Source of the DNA: Mercurialis annua
Lineage: Eukaryota > Streptophyta > Magnoliopsida > Malpighiales > Euphorbiaceae
Reading direction: 5' to 3'
Assembly: GCF_937616625.2 (NCBI RefSeq)
Contig: NC_065576.1
Span: forward strand, 26,086,628 to 26,150,627
Length of the DNA stretch: 64,000 nt
Part shown: positions 1-14,447 of the stretch, piece by piece
Layout: each line of letters starts with the position of its first letter
Numbering within the stretch: position 1 is the first letter of the stretch
Translations under genes and position numbers: made by a program
The notes under the pieces: generated by a model
What the model saw: only the letters and a program-made list of their open reading frames with translations
Databases searched by the model: none
What the model was told of the DNA's origin: nothing

Positions 1-3000
1 TATTGTCATTTTTCACGCACACTTTGCGTAATATAACCTAACCATGCTTAGGTAATCGGAACGACGCGTTAAAAAGACATTAGACGCGCCATATTAATCT
101 AGCGTCACTTTGTATGCAAACTTTGCGTAATATAAACTAACCATGCTGAGGAAATCGGAACGACGCGTTAGAGAGACTTGAGACGCCCATACTAATCAAG
201 TTTCACTTTTCACGCACATTTTGCGTAATATAACCTGACCATGCTTAGGAAATCGGAACGACGCGTTAGAGAGACTTGAGACGCGACATACTGATCTAAA
301 GTCACTTTTCAAGGACACTGTGCGTAGTATAACCATGCTTAGAGGTAATCGGAACGACGCGTTAAAGAGACTTGTGACGCGAGATAATCATGGTAATCGG
401 AACGACGCTTTAATAAGACTTGTGATGCGATATACTTATATAGCGTCCCTATTCACGCACACTTTGCATAAAATAACCTAACCATGCATAGGTAATCAGA
501 ACGACGCGTTAAAGAGACTTGTGACGCGACATACTAATCTAGTGTCACTTTTAACGCAGACTTTGCGTAGTATAACCTAACCATGTTTAGGTAATCGGAA
601 CGACGCGTTACAGAGACTTGTAATGCGACATACTTAAATTGCATCACTTTTCAAGCACACCTCGCGTAATATAACCTAACCATGCTTAGGTAATTGGAAC
701 GACGCGTTAAAGAAAATTGAGACGCGACATACATAGCGTCACTATTAACGCACACTTTGCGTAATATAACCTAACTATGAATAGGTAAGTGAAACAATGC
801 GTTAAAGAGACTTGGGATATGACATAACTATATAGCGTCCCTTTTCACGCACACTTTGCATAATATAACCTAACCATTCATAGTAATCGGAACGACGCGT
901 TAAAGAATCTTGTGACGCGACATACTAATCTAGCTCACTTTTAACGCACACTTCGCGTAATATAACCTAGCCATGCTTAGGTAATCAGAATGACGCGTTA
1001 AAGAGATTTGAGATGCTACATACTATTCTATTGATCCTTTCACGCACACTTTGCGTACTATAACCTAACCATACTTAGGTAACCGGAACGACGGGTTAGA
1101 GTGACTTGTGACGCGACATAAGCATGGTAATCGAAACGACGCGTTAAAGTGAGTTGAGACGCAACATACTAATCTAGTGTCACTTTAACGCGCACTGTGC
1201 GTAATATAACCTAACCATGCTCAGGTAATCGGAACGACGCGTTAAAGAGACTTGTGACACGACATACTTATATAGCGTCACTTTTCACGCACACTTTCCG
1301 TAATATAACATAACCATTGTTACGTAATCAGAACGACGCGTTAAAGAGACTTGTGACACGACATACTAATCTAGTGTCACTCTTTAACGCACACTTTGCG
1401 TAATATAACCTAACCATGCTTAGGTAATCGGAACGACGTGTTAAAGAGACTTGAGAAGCGACATACTAATCTAGCATCACTTTTCACGCACACTATGCGT
1501 TATATAACCTAACCATGCTTAGGTAATCAAAACGACGCGTTAAAGAGACTTGTGACGTGACATACTACTAATTTAGCGTCACTTTTAACGCACACTTTGC
1601 GTTATATAATCTAACCATGCATAGGTAATCAGAACGACGCATTAAAGAGACTTGTGAAACGACATAATAATCTAGCGTCACTTTTAGCGCACACTTAGCG
1701 TAATATAACCTAACCATGGTTAGGTAATCAGAACAACCCGTTAAAGAGACTTGAGACGCGACATAATAATCTAGTATCACTTTTAACGCACACTTTGCAT
1801 AATATAACCGAACCATGCTTAGGTAATCGAAACGACTCGTTAAAGAGACTTAAGACGCGACATACTTACATAGTGTCACTTTTAACGCACACTTTGCGTA
1901 ATAAAACCTAACAATGCATAGGTAATTGGAACGACGCCTTAAAGAGACTTGTGACGCGACATACTTATATAGCGTCCCTTTTCACGCTCACTTTGCATAA
2001 TATAACCTAACCATGCATAGTAATCGGCGAGGAGTTAATGAGACTTGTGAGGCGACATACTAATCTAGCCTCACTTTTAACGCACACTTTACGTAATATA
2101 ACCTAACCATGCTTTGGTAATCGGAACGACGCGTTATAGAGACTTGTGTCACGACATACTTATATAGCGTCACACCTGACCATGCTTAGGTAATCGGAAC
2201 AACAAGTTAAAGAGACTTGTGACGCGACATACTTATATAGCGTCACTTTTCACGCAAACTTTGCGTAATATAACCAAACCATTGTTTGTTAATCAGAACG
2301 ACGCGTTAAAGAGACTTGTATCACGACATATTAATCTAGCATCATTTTTAACGCACACTTAGCGTAATATAACCTAACCATGCTTAGATAATCGAAATAA
2401 AGCGTTAAAGAGACTTGTGATGCGACATACTTATATAGCGTCACTTTTCACGCACACTTTACGTAAAATTACCCAACCACTGATAGGTAATCAGAACGAC
2501 GAGTTAAAGAGACTTGTGACCCGATATACTAATCTAGTGTCACTTTTAATGCACCCTTCGCGTAAAATAACCTAACCATGCTTAGGTAATCGGAATGATG
2601 CAACAAAGAGACTTGAGACTCGACATACTAATCTAGTGACACTTTTAAAACACACTTTGCGTTATATAACCTAACCATGCTTAGGTAATCGGAACGACGC
2701 GTTAAAGAGACTTGAGGCGCGACATACTAATCTAAAGTCACTTATAATGCATACTTTGCGTAATATAACCTATCCATGCTTAGGTAATCGGAACGACGTG
2801 TTAAAAAGACTTATGATGTGACATACTTATCTAGCGTCACTTTTCACACACACTTTATGTAATATAACCTAACCATTGTTAGGTCAGAACGGCGCGTTAA
2901 AGAGACTTGTGATGCGAAAGAATAATCGAGCGTCACTTTTAACGCACACTTTGCGTAATATAGCCTAACCATGCTTTGTTATTCAGAACGACGCGATAAA

Positions 3001-3340
3001 GAGACTTGTGCGCGACATACTTATCTAGCATTACTTTTCACGCACACTTTGCGTAATATAACCTAACCACGCTAAGGTAATCATAATGACACGTTAAAGA
3101 GATTTCATACGCGACATACTACTAAACTAGCGTCACTTTTAATGCACACATTGTGTTATATAACCTAACCATGCCTAGGCAATCGGAACAACTCGTTGAA
3201 TAGACTTGTGAAGAGACATAGTAATATAGAGTCACTTTTCACGCACACTTTGCGTAATATAACCTAACCATGCATAGCTAATCGGAACGGCGTGTTAAAG
3301 AGACTTGTGATGCGACTGAAAAATCGAGCGTCACTTTTAA
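1..3340 (+). repeat. Super-block copy 1 (left-truncated by window edge)
   Basis: This stretch is rich in the monomer subfamily with CATACTTATATAGCGTC in place of CATACTAATCTAGCGTC. It is collinear with about 24,024-27,350. The block CATATTAATCTAGCG followed by TTTGTATGCAAACTTTGCG is at 90 here and at 24,114, and the variant CATACTACTAATTTAGCG is at 1,561 and 25,685, so the offset is steadily about 24.0-24.1 kb. The diagnostic CTTAGAGGTAATCGG lies at about 338-352. The end is placed where sequence typical of the 1.43 kb repeat begins. Confidence 0.8.
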
Positions 3341-3341
3341 C

Positions 3342-4782
3342 GTTAAAGAGACTTCAGACGCGACATACTAATTTATTGTTACTTTTCACGCACACTTTGC
3401 GTAATATAACCTAACCATGCTAAGGTAATCGGAACGACGAGTTAGATAGACTTAAGTCGCGACATACTAATCCATTGTCATTTTTCACGCAAACTTTGCG
3501 TAATATAACCTAACCATGCTTAAGTAATTGGAACGACTCTTTAAATGGACTTGAGTCGCAACATACTAATCTATTGTCATTTTTCACGCACACTTTGGTA
3601 ATAGGAACGACGCGTTAGTGAGACTTGTGATGCGACATAAGTATGGTAATCGAAACGACGCGTTAAAAATACTTGAGACGCGTCATATTAATCTAGCGTC
3701 ACTTTTTACGCACACTTTGCGTAATATAACCTAACACAATGCTTAGGAAATCGGAACGACGCGTTAGAGAGACTTGAGACGCGACATACTACTCTGGTGT
3801 CGCTTTTCACGCACACTTTACGTAATATAACCATGCTTAGAAAATTGAAACGACGCGTTAGAGAGACATTAGACGCGACATACTGATTTAACGTCACTTT
3901 TCACGCAAACTTTGCGTAATATAACCTAACCAAGTATAGGTAATCAGAACAACGCATTAAAGAGACTTGTGACGCGAGATAAGCATGGTAATCGAAACGA
4001 CGCTTTAAAGAGACTTGAGACAAATCATACTAACACACACTTTGCGTAATATAACCTAACCATGCTTAGATAATCGAAACGACGCGTTAAAAAGACTTGA
4101 GATTGGACATACTATTCTAGCGTCACTTTTCACGCACACTTTGCGTAATATAACCTAACCCTGCTTAGGTAAACGGGACGACGCAAATCGAAATGATGTG
4201 CTAAAGAGACTTGAGACACGACATACTAATCTAGTGTCACTTTTCACGCACACCTTGCGTAAAATAACCTAACAAGGCTTAGGTAATCAGAACGACGCGT
4301 TAGATAGACTTAAGACGTGACATACTCATCAATTGTGTTTTTTCACGCATAACCTAACCATGCTTAAGTAATCTGAACGACGCGTAAACAGACTTAGGAT
4401 GCGACATACTAATCTATTGTCATTTTTCACGCACACTTTGTGTATAACCTAGCCATGCTTAGGTAATCCAATCGACACGTTAAACACACTTGAGACGCGA
4501 CATAATAATCTAGCGTCACTTTTGACACACGCTTTGCGTAAATAACCAAACCATGCTTAGGTAATCGGAACAACGCGTTAAAGAGATTTGAGACGCGACA
4601 TACTAATCTCGCGTCACTTTTCACGCACCCTTTGCGTAATATAACCTAACCATGCTTAGGTAATCGGAACGACGCGTTCAATAGACTTGAGATGCGACAA
4701 ACTAATCTAGTCACTTTTCACGCACACTTTGCGTAAATATAACCTAACCATGCTTGGGTAATCGTAACGACGCGTTAAAGAG
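3342..4782 (+). repeat. 1.43 kb higher-order repeat, single isolated copy
   Basis: This is one copy of the unit that is tandemly amplified at 31.9-39.0 kb. It runs from one GACTTCAGACGCGACATAC marker (near 3,352) to the next (near 4,783), about 1,430 bp. It shares several unusual truncated monomers with the amplified copies: ACTAACACACACTTTGCG near 4,030, GCAAATCGAAATGATGTGC near 4,184, and a deleted monomer before CACGCATAACC near 4,345. Its CCTAGCC marker is at 4,448. After 4,783 the sequence enters the super-block, as it also does after 39,376. Confidence 0.8.
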
Positions 4783-7700
4783 ACTTCAGACGCGACATAC
4801 TAATCTATTGTTACTTTTCACGCACACTTTGCGTACTATAATCTAACCATGCTTAAGGTAATCAGAACGACGCGTTAGAGAGACTTGTGACGCGACATAA
4901 GCATGGTAATTAAAACGACGTGTTAAAGATACTTGAGACGCGACATACTAATCTAGCATCACTTTTCACGCAAACTTTGCATAATATAACAACCATGATT
5001 AGGTATCGGAACGATGCATTAAAGAGCCTTGAGACGCGACATACTAATCTAGCGTCACCTTTCACGCACACCTTGCGTAATATAACGTAACCATGCTTAG
5101 GTAATCGGAACGACGCGTTACACTTTGCGCAATATAACCTAACCATTCTTGGGTAATCGGAACGACGCGGTAAAGAGACTTGAGACGCGACATACTAATC
5201 TATTTTTACTTTTCACGCACGCTTTGCGTAATATAACCTAACCATTCTTAGGTAATCGGAACGACACGTTAGAGAGACTTGTGACGCGACATAAGCATGG
5301 TAATCAAACGACGCGTTAAAGAGACTTGAGACGCGATATACTAATCTAGTGTCAATTTTCACGTACACATTGCATAACAAAACCTAACCATGCTTAGGTA
5401 ATTGAAACGACGAGTTAGATTGACCTAAGACGCGACATACTAATCTATTGTCATTTTTCACGCACACATTGCGTAATATTACCTAACCATGCCTAAGTAA
5501 TTGGAACGACGCGTTAAATGGACTTGAGACGCGACATACTAATCTATTGTCATTTTTCACACACCCTTCGGGTAATATAACCTAACCATGCTTAGGTAAT
5601 CGGAACGATGTGTTAGAGAGACTTCTAACGCGACATAAGCATGGTAATTGAAAAGATGCGTTAAAAAGACTTAAGACATGCCATATTATTCTAGCGTAAC
5701 TTTGTACGCACACTTTGCGTAATATAACGTAACCATGCTTCGGAAATCGGAATGACGCGTTAGAGAGACTTGAGACGCCCATACTAATCTAGTTTCACTT
5801 TTCACTCACAATTTGCATAATATAACATAACCATGCTTAGGAAATCGGAACGACGCATAAAAGAGCCTTGAGACGGGACATTCTAATCTAGCATCACCTT
5901 TCACGCACACCTTGCGTAATATAACCTAATCATTCTTGGGTAATCGGAACGATGCGTTAAAGAGACTTGAGATGCGACATACTAATATATTGTTACTTTT
6001 CACGCACACTGTGCGTAATATAACCTAACCATTCATAGGTAATCGAAACGACCCGTTAGAGAGACTTGTGACGCGACATAAGCATGGTAATCAAAACGAC
6101 GCGTTAAAGAGACTTGAGACGTGATAATCTAGCGTCACTTTTCACGTACACATTGCATAATATAGCCTAACAATGCTTAGGTAATCGGAACGATGAGTTA
6201 GATTGACCTAAGATGCGACATACTAATCTATTGTCATTTTTCACGCACACTTTGTGTAATATTACCTAACCATGCTTAAATAATTGGAACGACGCGTTAA
6301 ATGCACTTAGGGCGCGACATACTAATCTATTGTCATTTTTCTTGCACGCTCTGCGTGATATAACCGAACCATGCTTAGGTAATCGGAACGATGAGTTAAA
6401 AAGACATTAGACGCGCCATATTAATCTAGCGTCACTTTGTACGCACACTTTGCGTAATATAACCTAACCATGCTCAGGAAATTGGAACGAAGCGCTAGAG
6501 AGACTTGAGACGCCCATACTAATCTAGTTTCACTTTTCACGCACATTTTGCGTAATATAACCGGACCATGCTTAGGAAATCGGAACGACGCGTTAGAGAG
6601 ACTTGAGACGCGACATACTGATCTAAAGTCACTTTTCAAGGACACTTTGCGTAATATTACCATGCTTAGAGGTAATCGGAACGACGCGTTAAAGAGACTT
6701 GTGACGCGAGATAATCATGGTAATCGGAACGACGATTTAATAAGACTTGAGATGCGACATACTTATATAGCAACCCTATTCACGCACACTTTGCATAAAA
6801 TAACCTAACCATGCATAGGTAATCGGAACGACGCGTTAAAGAGACTTGTGACGCGACATACAATTCTAGTGTCACTTTTAACGCACACTTTGCGTAATAT
6901 AACCTAACCATGCTTAGATAATTGGAACGACGCGTTAAAGAAAATTGAGATGCGACATATATAGCGTCACTTTTGACGCACACTTTGCGTAGTATAACCT
7001 AACTATGCATAGGTAATTGGAACGACGCGTTAACGAGACTTGTGACACGACATAACTATATAGCGTCCCTTTTCACGCACACTTTGCATAATATAACCTA
7101 ACCATTCATAGTAATCGGAACGACGCGTTAAAGAGACTTGTGACGCGACATACTAATCTAGCCTCACTTTTAATGCACACTTTGCGTAATATAACCTAGC
7201 CATGCTTAGGTAATCAGAACGACGCGTTAAAGAGTCTTGTGACACGACATACTTATATAGCGTCACTTTTCACGCACACTTCACGTAATATAACCTAGCC
7301 ATGCTTAGGTAATCGGAACGATGCGTTAAAGAGATTTGAGACGCTACATGCTAATCTCCTTTCACGCAAACTTTGCGTACTATAACCTAACCATGCTTAG
7401 GTAACCGTAACGACGGGTTAGAGTGACTTGTGACGCGACATAAGCATGGTAATCGAAACGACGCGTTAAAGAGACTTGAGACGCAACATACTAATCTAGT
7501 ATCACATTAACGCGCACTGTGCGTAATATAACCTAACCATGCTTCGGTAATTGGAACGACGCGTTAAAAAGACTGGTGACGCGATTTATTTATATATCGT
7601 CACTTTTCACGCACACTTTACGTAATATAACATAACCATTGTTAGGTAATTAGAACGATGCGTTAAAGAGACTTGTGACACGACATACTAATCTAGCGTC

Positions 7701-10700
7701 ACTCATTAACGCACACTTTGCGTAATATAACCTAACTATGCTTAGGTAATCGGAACGACGTGTTAAAGAGACTTGAGAAGCGACATACTAATCTAGAATC
7801 ACTTTTCATGCACACTTTGCGTAATATAACCTAACCATTAGGTAATTAAAACGACGCGTTAAAGAGACTTGTGACGCGACATACTACTAATTTAGCGTCA
7901 CTTTTAGCGCACACTTAGCGTAATATAACCTAACCATGCTTAGGTAATCAGAACAGCCCGTTAAAGAGACTTGAGACGCGACATACTAATCTAGCATCAC
8001 TTTTAACGCACACTTTGCGTAATATAACCGAACCATGCTTAGGTAATCGAAATGACGCGTTAAAGAGACTTAAGACGCGACATACTTATATAGCGTCACT
8101 TATAACGCACACTTTGCGTAATATAACCTAACAATGCATAGGTAATTTGAACGACACCTTAAAGAGATTTGTGACGCGACATACTTATATAGCGTCCCTT
8201 TTCACGCTCACTTTGCATAATATAACCTAACCATGCATAGGTAATCGGCCGACGCGTTAATGAGACTTGTGACGCGACATACTAATCTAGCCTCACTTTT
8301 AACGCACACTTTGCGTAATATAACCTAACCATGCTTTGGTAATTGGAACGACGCGTTAAAGAGACTTGTGTCGCGACATACTTATATAGCGTCATGTTTC
8401 ACGCACACTTTGCGTAATATAACCTAACCATACTTACGTAATCGGAACAACGCGTTAAAGAGACATGTGACGCGACATAGTTATATAGCGTCACTTTTCA
8501 CGCACACTTTACGTAAAATAACCCAACCACTGTGTTATACCAGAACGACGAGTTAAAGACACTAGTGACCCGATATACTAATGTAGTGTCACTTTTAACT
8601 CACCCTTCGCGCAAAATAACCTAACCATGCTTAGGTAATCGGAATGATGCAACAAAGAGACTTGAGATGCGACCTACTAATCTAGTGACACTTTTAAAAC
8701 ACACTTTGCGTTATATAACCTAACCATGCTTAGGTAATTGGAACGACGCGTTAAAGAGACTTGAGACGCGACATACTAATCTAGCGTCACTTATAACGCA
8801 TACTTAAGTAATGGGAACGACGTGTTAAAAAGACTGGTGATGTGACATACTTATCTAGCATCACTTTTCACACACACTTTATGTAATATAACCTAACCAT
8901 TGTTAGGTCAGAACGATGAGTTAAAAAGACTTGTGACGCGACATTCTAATCTAGTGTCACTTTTAATGTACACTTTGCGTTATATAACCTAACCATGCCG
9001 AGGTAATCGGAACAACTCGTTGAATAGACTTGTGATGGGACACAGTAATATAGAGTCACTTTTCGCGCACACTTTGCGTAATATAACCTAACCATGCATA
9101 GCTAATCGGAACGGCGCGTTAAAGAGACTTGTGATGCGAAAGAATAATCGAGCGTCACTTTTAACGCACACTTTGCGTAATATAGCCTAACCATGCTTTG
9201 TTATTCAGAACGACGCGATAAAGAGACTTGTGCGCGACATACTTATCTAGCATTACTTTTCACGCACACTTTGCGTAATATAACCTAACCATGATTAGGT
9301 AATCGGAACGGCGTGTTAAAGAGACTTGTATCTAGCGTCACATTTAACGCACACTTAGCGTAATATAACCTAACCATGCTTAGGTAATCGGAACGACGCT
9401 TTCAAGAGACTTGAGACGCGACATACTAATCTAGCGTCACTTTTGACGCACACTTTGCGTAATATAACCGAATTATACTTAGGTAATCGCAACGACGCGT
9501 TAAAGAGACTTAAGACGGAACATACTTATAAAGTGTCACTTTTAACACACACTTTGTGTAATATGACCTAACCATGCATAGGTAATTGGAACGAAGCGTT
9601 AAAGAGACTTGTGACACGATATACTTTTATTGCGTCACTTTTCATGCACCCTTCGCGTAATATAACCTAACCATGCTTAGGTAATCGGAACGATGCGACA
9701 AAGAGACTTGAGACGTGACATACTAATCTAGCGACACTTTTAAAACACAAGCTTAGGCAATCGGAACGATGCGTTAAAGAGACTTGAGACGCGACATATT
9801 AAAATAGCGTCACTTATAACGCACACTTTGCCTAATATAACCTAACCATGCTTAGGTAATCGGAAAGACGTGTTAAAAAGACTTGTGATGCGACATACTT
9901 ATATAGCGGCACTTTTCACGCACAGTTTACGTAATATAACCTAACCATTGTTAGGTCGGAACGACGCGTTAAAAAGACTTGTGACGCGACATACTAATCT
10001 AGCGTCACATTAAATGCACACTTTGGGTCATATAACCTAACCACGCTTAGTTAATCGGAACGACGCGTTAAAGAGACTTGAAACGCGACATACTACTAAT
10101 CTAGCATCACTTTTCACGCACACATTGCATAATATAACCTAACCACGCTTTGGAAATTGGAATGACACGTAAAAGAGATTTGAGACGCGACATACTACTA
10201 ATCTACCGTCACTTTTAGCTCACACTTTGCGTTATATAACCTAACCATGCTTAGGTAATCGGAACGACTCATTGAATAGACTTGTGACGGGACATAGTAA
10301 TCTAAATTTACTTTTCACACACACTTTGCGTTATATAACCTAGCCATGCATAGGTAATTGGAACGGAGCGTTAAAGAGACTTGTGACGCGACATAATAAT
10401 CTAGCGTCACCTTTAACGCCCACTTTGCGTAATATAGCCTAACCATGCTTATAGCTAATTGGAACGTTGCATTAAAGAGACTTGTGACGCGACATACTTA
10501 TCTACCGCACACTTTGCGTAATATAACCTAACCATGCTTAGGTAATCGGAACGACGCGTTAAAGAGACTTGTTTCTAGCATCACATTTAATGCACACTTA
10601 GCGTAATATAACCTAGCCATGCTTAGGTAATCGGAACGACGCGTTAAAGAGACTTTAGACGCGACATACTAATCTAGCGTCACTTTTAACGCACACTTTG

Positions 10701-12979
10701 CGCAACATAACCGAACCATGCTTAGGTAATTGGAACGACGCGATAAAGTGACATAAGACGCAACATACTTATATAGCATTACTTTTAACGCACACTTGCG
10801 TAATATAAACAAACCATGCATAGGTAATTGGAACGACGCGTTGAAGAGACTTTTGAAGCGACATACTTATATAGCGTCCCTTTTCACGCACACTTTGCAT
10901 AATATGACTTATCCATGCATAGGTAATCGGCAAACGCGTTAAAGACACTTGTGACGCGATATACTAATCTAGCCTCACTTTTAACGCACACTTTGCGTAA
11001 TGTAACCTAACCATGCTTAGGTAATCGGAACGACGTGTTAAAGAGAGTTGTTACGCGACTTACTTATATAGCGTCACTTTTCACGCACACTTTGCTTAAT
11101 ATAACCTAAACATGCTTAAGTAATTGGAACGACGAGTTAAAGAGACTTGTGACGAGACATACTTATATAGCATCACTTTTCACGCACACTGCATAATATA
11201 ACCAAACCATTGTTAGGTAATAAGAACGACGCATTAAAGAGACTTGTAACGCGACATATTAATCTAGTCACTTTTAACGTACACTTAGCGTAATATAACC
11301 TAACCGTGCTAAGATAATCGGAACGACGCGTTAAAGAGACTTGTGATGCAACATACTTATATAGCGTCGCTTTTCACGCACACTTTACATAAAATAACCT
11401 AACCATTGTTAGGTAATCAAAATGACGCATCAAAGAGACTTGTGACGTGACATACCAATCTAGTATCACTTTTAACGCACCTTTTGCATAATATAACCTA
11501 ACCATGTTTAGGTAATCGGAACGATGCGTCAAAGGGACTTTAGACGCGACATACTAAACTAGCAACACTTTTAAAACACACTTTGCGTTATATAACCTAA
11601 CCATGCTTAGCTAATCGGAACGACTCGTAAATAGACTTGAGACGCGACATACTAATCAATTGTTTTTTTTTACGCACACTTTGTGTAATATAACCTAACC
11701 ATGCTTTGGTAATCGGAACAAATTGTTAAAGAGACTTGTGACGCGACATAAGCATGGTAATCGAAACGACGCGTTAAAGAAACTTGAGACGCGCCATACT
11801 AATCTAGTGTCACTTTTACGCACATTTTGTGTAATATAACCTGACATGCTTAGGTAATCGAAACGACGCGTTAAAGAGACTTGAAACGCGACATACTAAT
11901 CTAGCATCACTTTTCACGCACATTTTGCGTAATATAACCAAACCATGCTTAGGAAATTGAAACGACGTGTTAGAAAGACTTGAGACGCGACATACTGATC
12001 TAACGTCACTTTTCACGCACACTTTGCGTAATATAACCTAACCATGATTATGTAATCGGAACAACGCGTTAAATAGACTTGTGACGCGAGATAAGCATGG
12101 TAATCGAAACGACACTTTAAAGAGACTTGAGACGAATCATACTAATCTAGCGCCACGTTTTACGCACACTTTGCGTATTACAACCTAACCATGCTTAGAT
12201 AATCGAAACGACGCGTTAATGAGAATTGAGATTGGGAATAGTAATCTAGCGTCACTTTTTATGCACACTTTAGGTAATTTAACCTAACCATGCTTAGGTA
12301 ATCGGAACGACGCCTTAGAGAGACGTGTGACGCGACCTAAGCATGGAAATTGAAACGATGCGCTTAAGAGACTTGTGACACGACATACTAATCTAGCGTC
12401 ACTTGTTATGTAAACTTTGCATAATATAACCAAACCATGCTTAGGTAATCGGAACGACGCATTAAAGACCCTTGAGACGCGACATATTAATCTAGCATCT
12501 CTTTTCACGCATACGTTGCATAATATAACCTAACCATGCATAGGTAATCGGAACAACGCGTTAGATAGACTTAAGGCACGACATATTAATCTATTGTCAT
12601 TTATCACGCACACTTTGCGTAGTATAACCTAACCATGCTTAGGTAATCGGAACGACTCGTTAAATAGACTTGAGACACGACATACTAATCTATTGTCATT
12701 TTGTACGCACACTTTGCATAATATAACCTAAGTATGCTTATGTAATCGGAACAACGCGTTAGAGAGACTTGTGACGCGACATAAGCATGGTAATCAAAAC
12801 AAAGCGCTAAAGAGACTTGAGACAAGCCATACTAATCCAGCATCACTTTTTACGCACACTATGCGTAATATGACCTAACCATGTTTAGGTAATCGGAACG
12901 ACGCGTTAAAGAGACTTGAGAAGCGACATACTAATCTAGCGTCACTTTTTCACGTAAAGAGCACACTTTGTGTAATATA
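4783..12979 (+). repeat. Super-block copy 2 (about 8.2 kb)
   Basis: This block matches 39,376-52,545 over its full length, although the downstream copy is longer because of internal duplications. Fixed points line up at a constant offset of 34,617 bp (6,421 with 41,038; 6,548 with 41,165; 6,780 with 41,397). Later the offset grows to 39,572 (ACCATGATTATG at 12,041 and 51,613). Of that growth, 4,103 bp is one extra tandem copy, and the remaining 0.85 kb reflects smaller insertions near 43.1-44.1 kb. The diagnostic CTTAGAGGTAATCGG is at about 6,665. Confidence 0.82.
7441..7491 (+). repeat. Representative 51-bp short monomer
   Basis: TAAGCATGGTAATCGAAACG starts a recurrent short unit that ends at GACGCAACATAC, followed by a normal TAATCTAG start at 7,492. 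It lacks about 48 bp, from TCTAGCG through the first arm of the dyad. The same short form recurs many times (for example near 1,119, 4,898, 5,286, 11,747, 16,545, 30,571, 53,845 and, inverted, 13,173), usually with TTGTGACGCGACA before it and GAAACGACGCG inside. Confidence 0.85.
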
Positions 12980-13200
12980 ACCAGCCATGCTTAATATATT
13001 ACACAAAGTGTGCGTGAAAAAGTGACGCTAGATTAGTATGTCGCGTCTCAATTCTCTTTAACGCGTCGTTCCGATTACCTAAGCATGGTTAGGTCATAAT
13101 ACGCAAAGTGTGCGTAAAAAATGATGCTGGATTAGTATGGCTTGTCTCAAGTCTCTTTAACGCTTTGTTTTGATTACCATGCTTATGTCGCGTCACAAGT
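12770..13200. repeat. Palindromic inversion junction of the satellite
   Basis: The array folds back on itself here. CACACTTTGTGTAATATA at 12,962-12,979 is followed by a 15-nt spacer and its exact reverse complement at 12,995-13,012. Beyond that the two arms stay alignable for about 200 bp each. Both contain a shortened monomer with AATCAAAACAAAGCG, the block GACAAGCCATACTAATCCAG, and the variant TATGACCTAACC where most monomers have TATAACC. The left arm has a 7-bp insertion (TAAAGAG) at about 12,955 that the right arm lacks. Outside about 12,720 and 13,250 the arms no longer match specifically. Confidence 0.88.
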
Positions 13201-14447
13201 CTCTCTAACGTGTTGTTCCGATTACCTAAGCATGGTTAGGTTATATTAAGCAAATAGTGCGTGAAAAGTGGAAAAAGATTAGTAAGTTGCGTCTCAAGTA
13301 TCTACAATGTGTCGTTCCGATTACCTAAGCATGGTTAGGTTATATTACGCAAAGCGTGCGTTAAAAGTGCCGCTAGATTAGTATGTCGCGTGCCAAGTCT
13401 CTTTGACGCGTCGTTCCGATTACCTAAGCATGGTTAGCTAATATTACGAGAAGTGTGCGTGAAAAGTCACGCTAGATTAGTATGTCGAGTCACAAGTCTC
13501 TCTAACGCGTCGTTCCGATTACCTAAGCATGGTTATGTTATTTTACGCAAAGTGTGCGTGAAAAGTGACGCAAGATTAGTATGTCGCGTCTCAAGTCTCT
13601 TTAACGCGTCTTCCGATTCCCTAAGAATGGTTAGGTTATATTAAGAAAAGTGTGCGTGAAAACTGACGCTAGATTAGTATCTCGCGTCTCAAGTCTCTTT
13701 AACGCACCGTTCCGATTACCTAAGCATGGTTAGGTTATATTTCACAAAGTGTGCGTAAAAAGTGACGCTAGATTAGTATGGAACATCTTAAGTATCTTTG
13801 ATGCGTTTTTTCGATTACCATACTTATTTCGTGTCATAAGTCTCTCTAACGCGTCGTTCCAACTACCTAAGCATGGTTAGGTTATATTACGCAAAGTGCG
13901 CGTAAAAAGTGACGCTAGATTAGTATGTCGCGTCTTAAGTCTCTTTCACGCGTCGTTCCGATTACCTAACCGTTGTTAGGTTACATTACACAAAGAGTGC
14001 GAGAATAGTGACGCTAGATTAGCATGACGCGTCATACGTATCTTTAACGCGTCATTCCGATTACCTAAGCATGGTTAGGTTGTTTTACTCAAAGTGTAAA
14101 TGAAATGTGACGCTAGATTAGTATGTCGCGTCTCAAATCTCTTTAACGCGTCGTTTCGATTACCTAAGCTTGGTTAGGATATATTACGCAGAGTGTGCTT
14201 GAAAAGTGAGGCTAGATTAGTATGTCGCCTCTCCAGTCTCTTTAACGTGTTGTTCCGACTATCTAAGCATGGTTATGTTATATTACGCAAAGTGTGCATA
14301 AAAGGTGACACTAGATAAGTATGTTGCGTCTCAAGTCTCTTTAACGCGTTGTTCCAATTACCTAAGCATAGTTAGGTTATATTACGCAAAGTGTGCATGA
14401 AAATTGACGCTAGATTAGTATGTTTCGTCTCCAGTCTTTTTAACGCA
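12995..14447 (-). repeat. Inverted satellite array, segment 1
   Basis: About 1.45 kb of the same 99-bp satellite in reverse orientation, read as TTACGCAAAGTGTGCGTGAA and CCTAAGCATGGTTAGG. It is bounded on the left by the palindromic junction and on the right by a plain join near 14,447. The monomers are moderately diverged and include the short form (GATTACCATGCTTATGTCGCG near 13,173). A few open frames through this stretch, such as one at 13,453-13,644, are satellite readings and not genes. Confidence 0.93.

Larger units (their letters stand above)
1..12979 (+). repeat. Satellite array, direct orientation, segment 1
   Basis: This is continuous head-to-tail 99-bp satellite in the + orientation. 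Every monomer carries the recognisable blocks CACGCACACTTTGCGTAA, CCTAACCATGCTTAGG and CGACGCGTTAAAGAGACTT, with scattered substitutions and truncations. No stretch of non-satellite sequence longer than a few bases is visible. The segment contains a partial super-block copy, one 1.43 kb higher-order unit and a longer super-block copy, and it ends at a palindromic inversion point. No gene is supported anywhere in it. Confidence 0.96.

Noticed and set aside
11652..11661. A T tract (nine T) near 11,660 as a second retroposon tail in reverse orientation.
   Set aside because: It sits where other copies have TGTTATTTTTTAC and is explained by substitutions in the normal T-rich block, with no inserted length.
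12770..13200. The palindrome as a terminal inverted repeat of a transposon.
   Set aside because: Both arms and the spacer are satellite sequence, with no coding region or target-site duplication between them.
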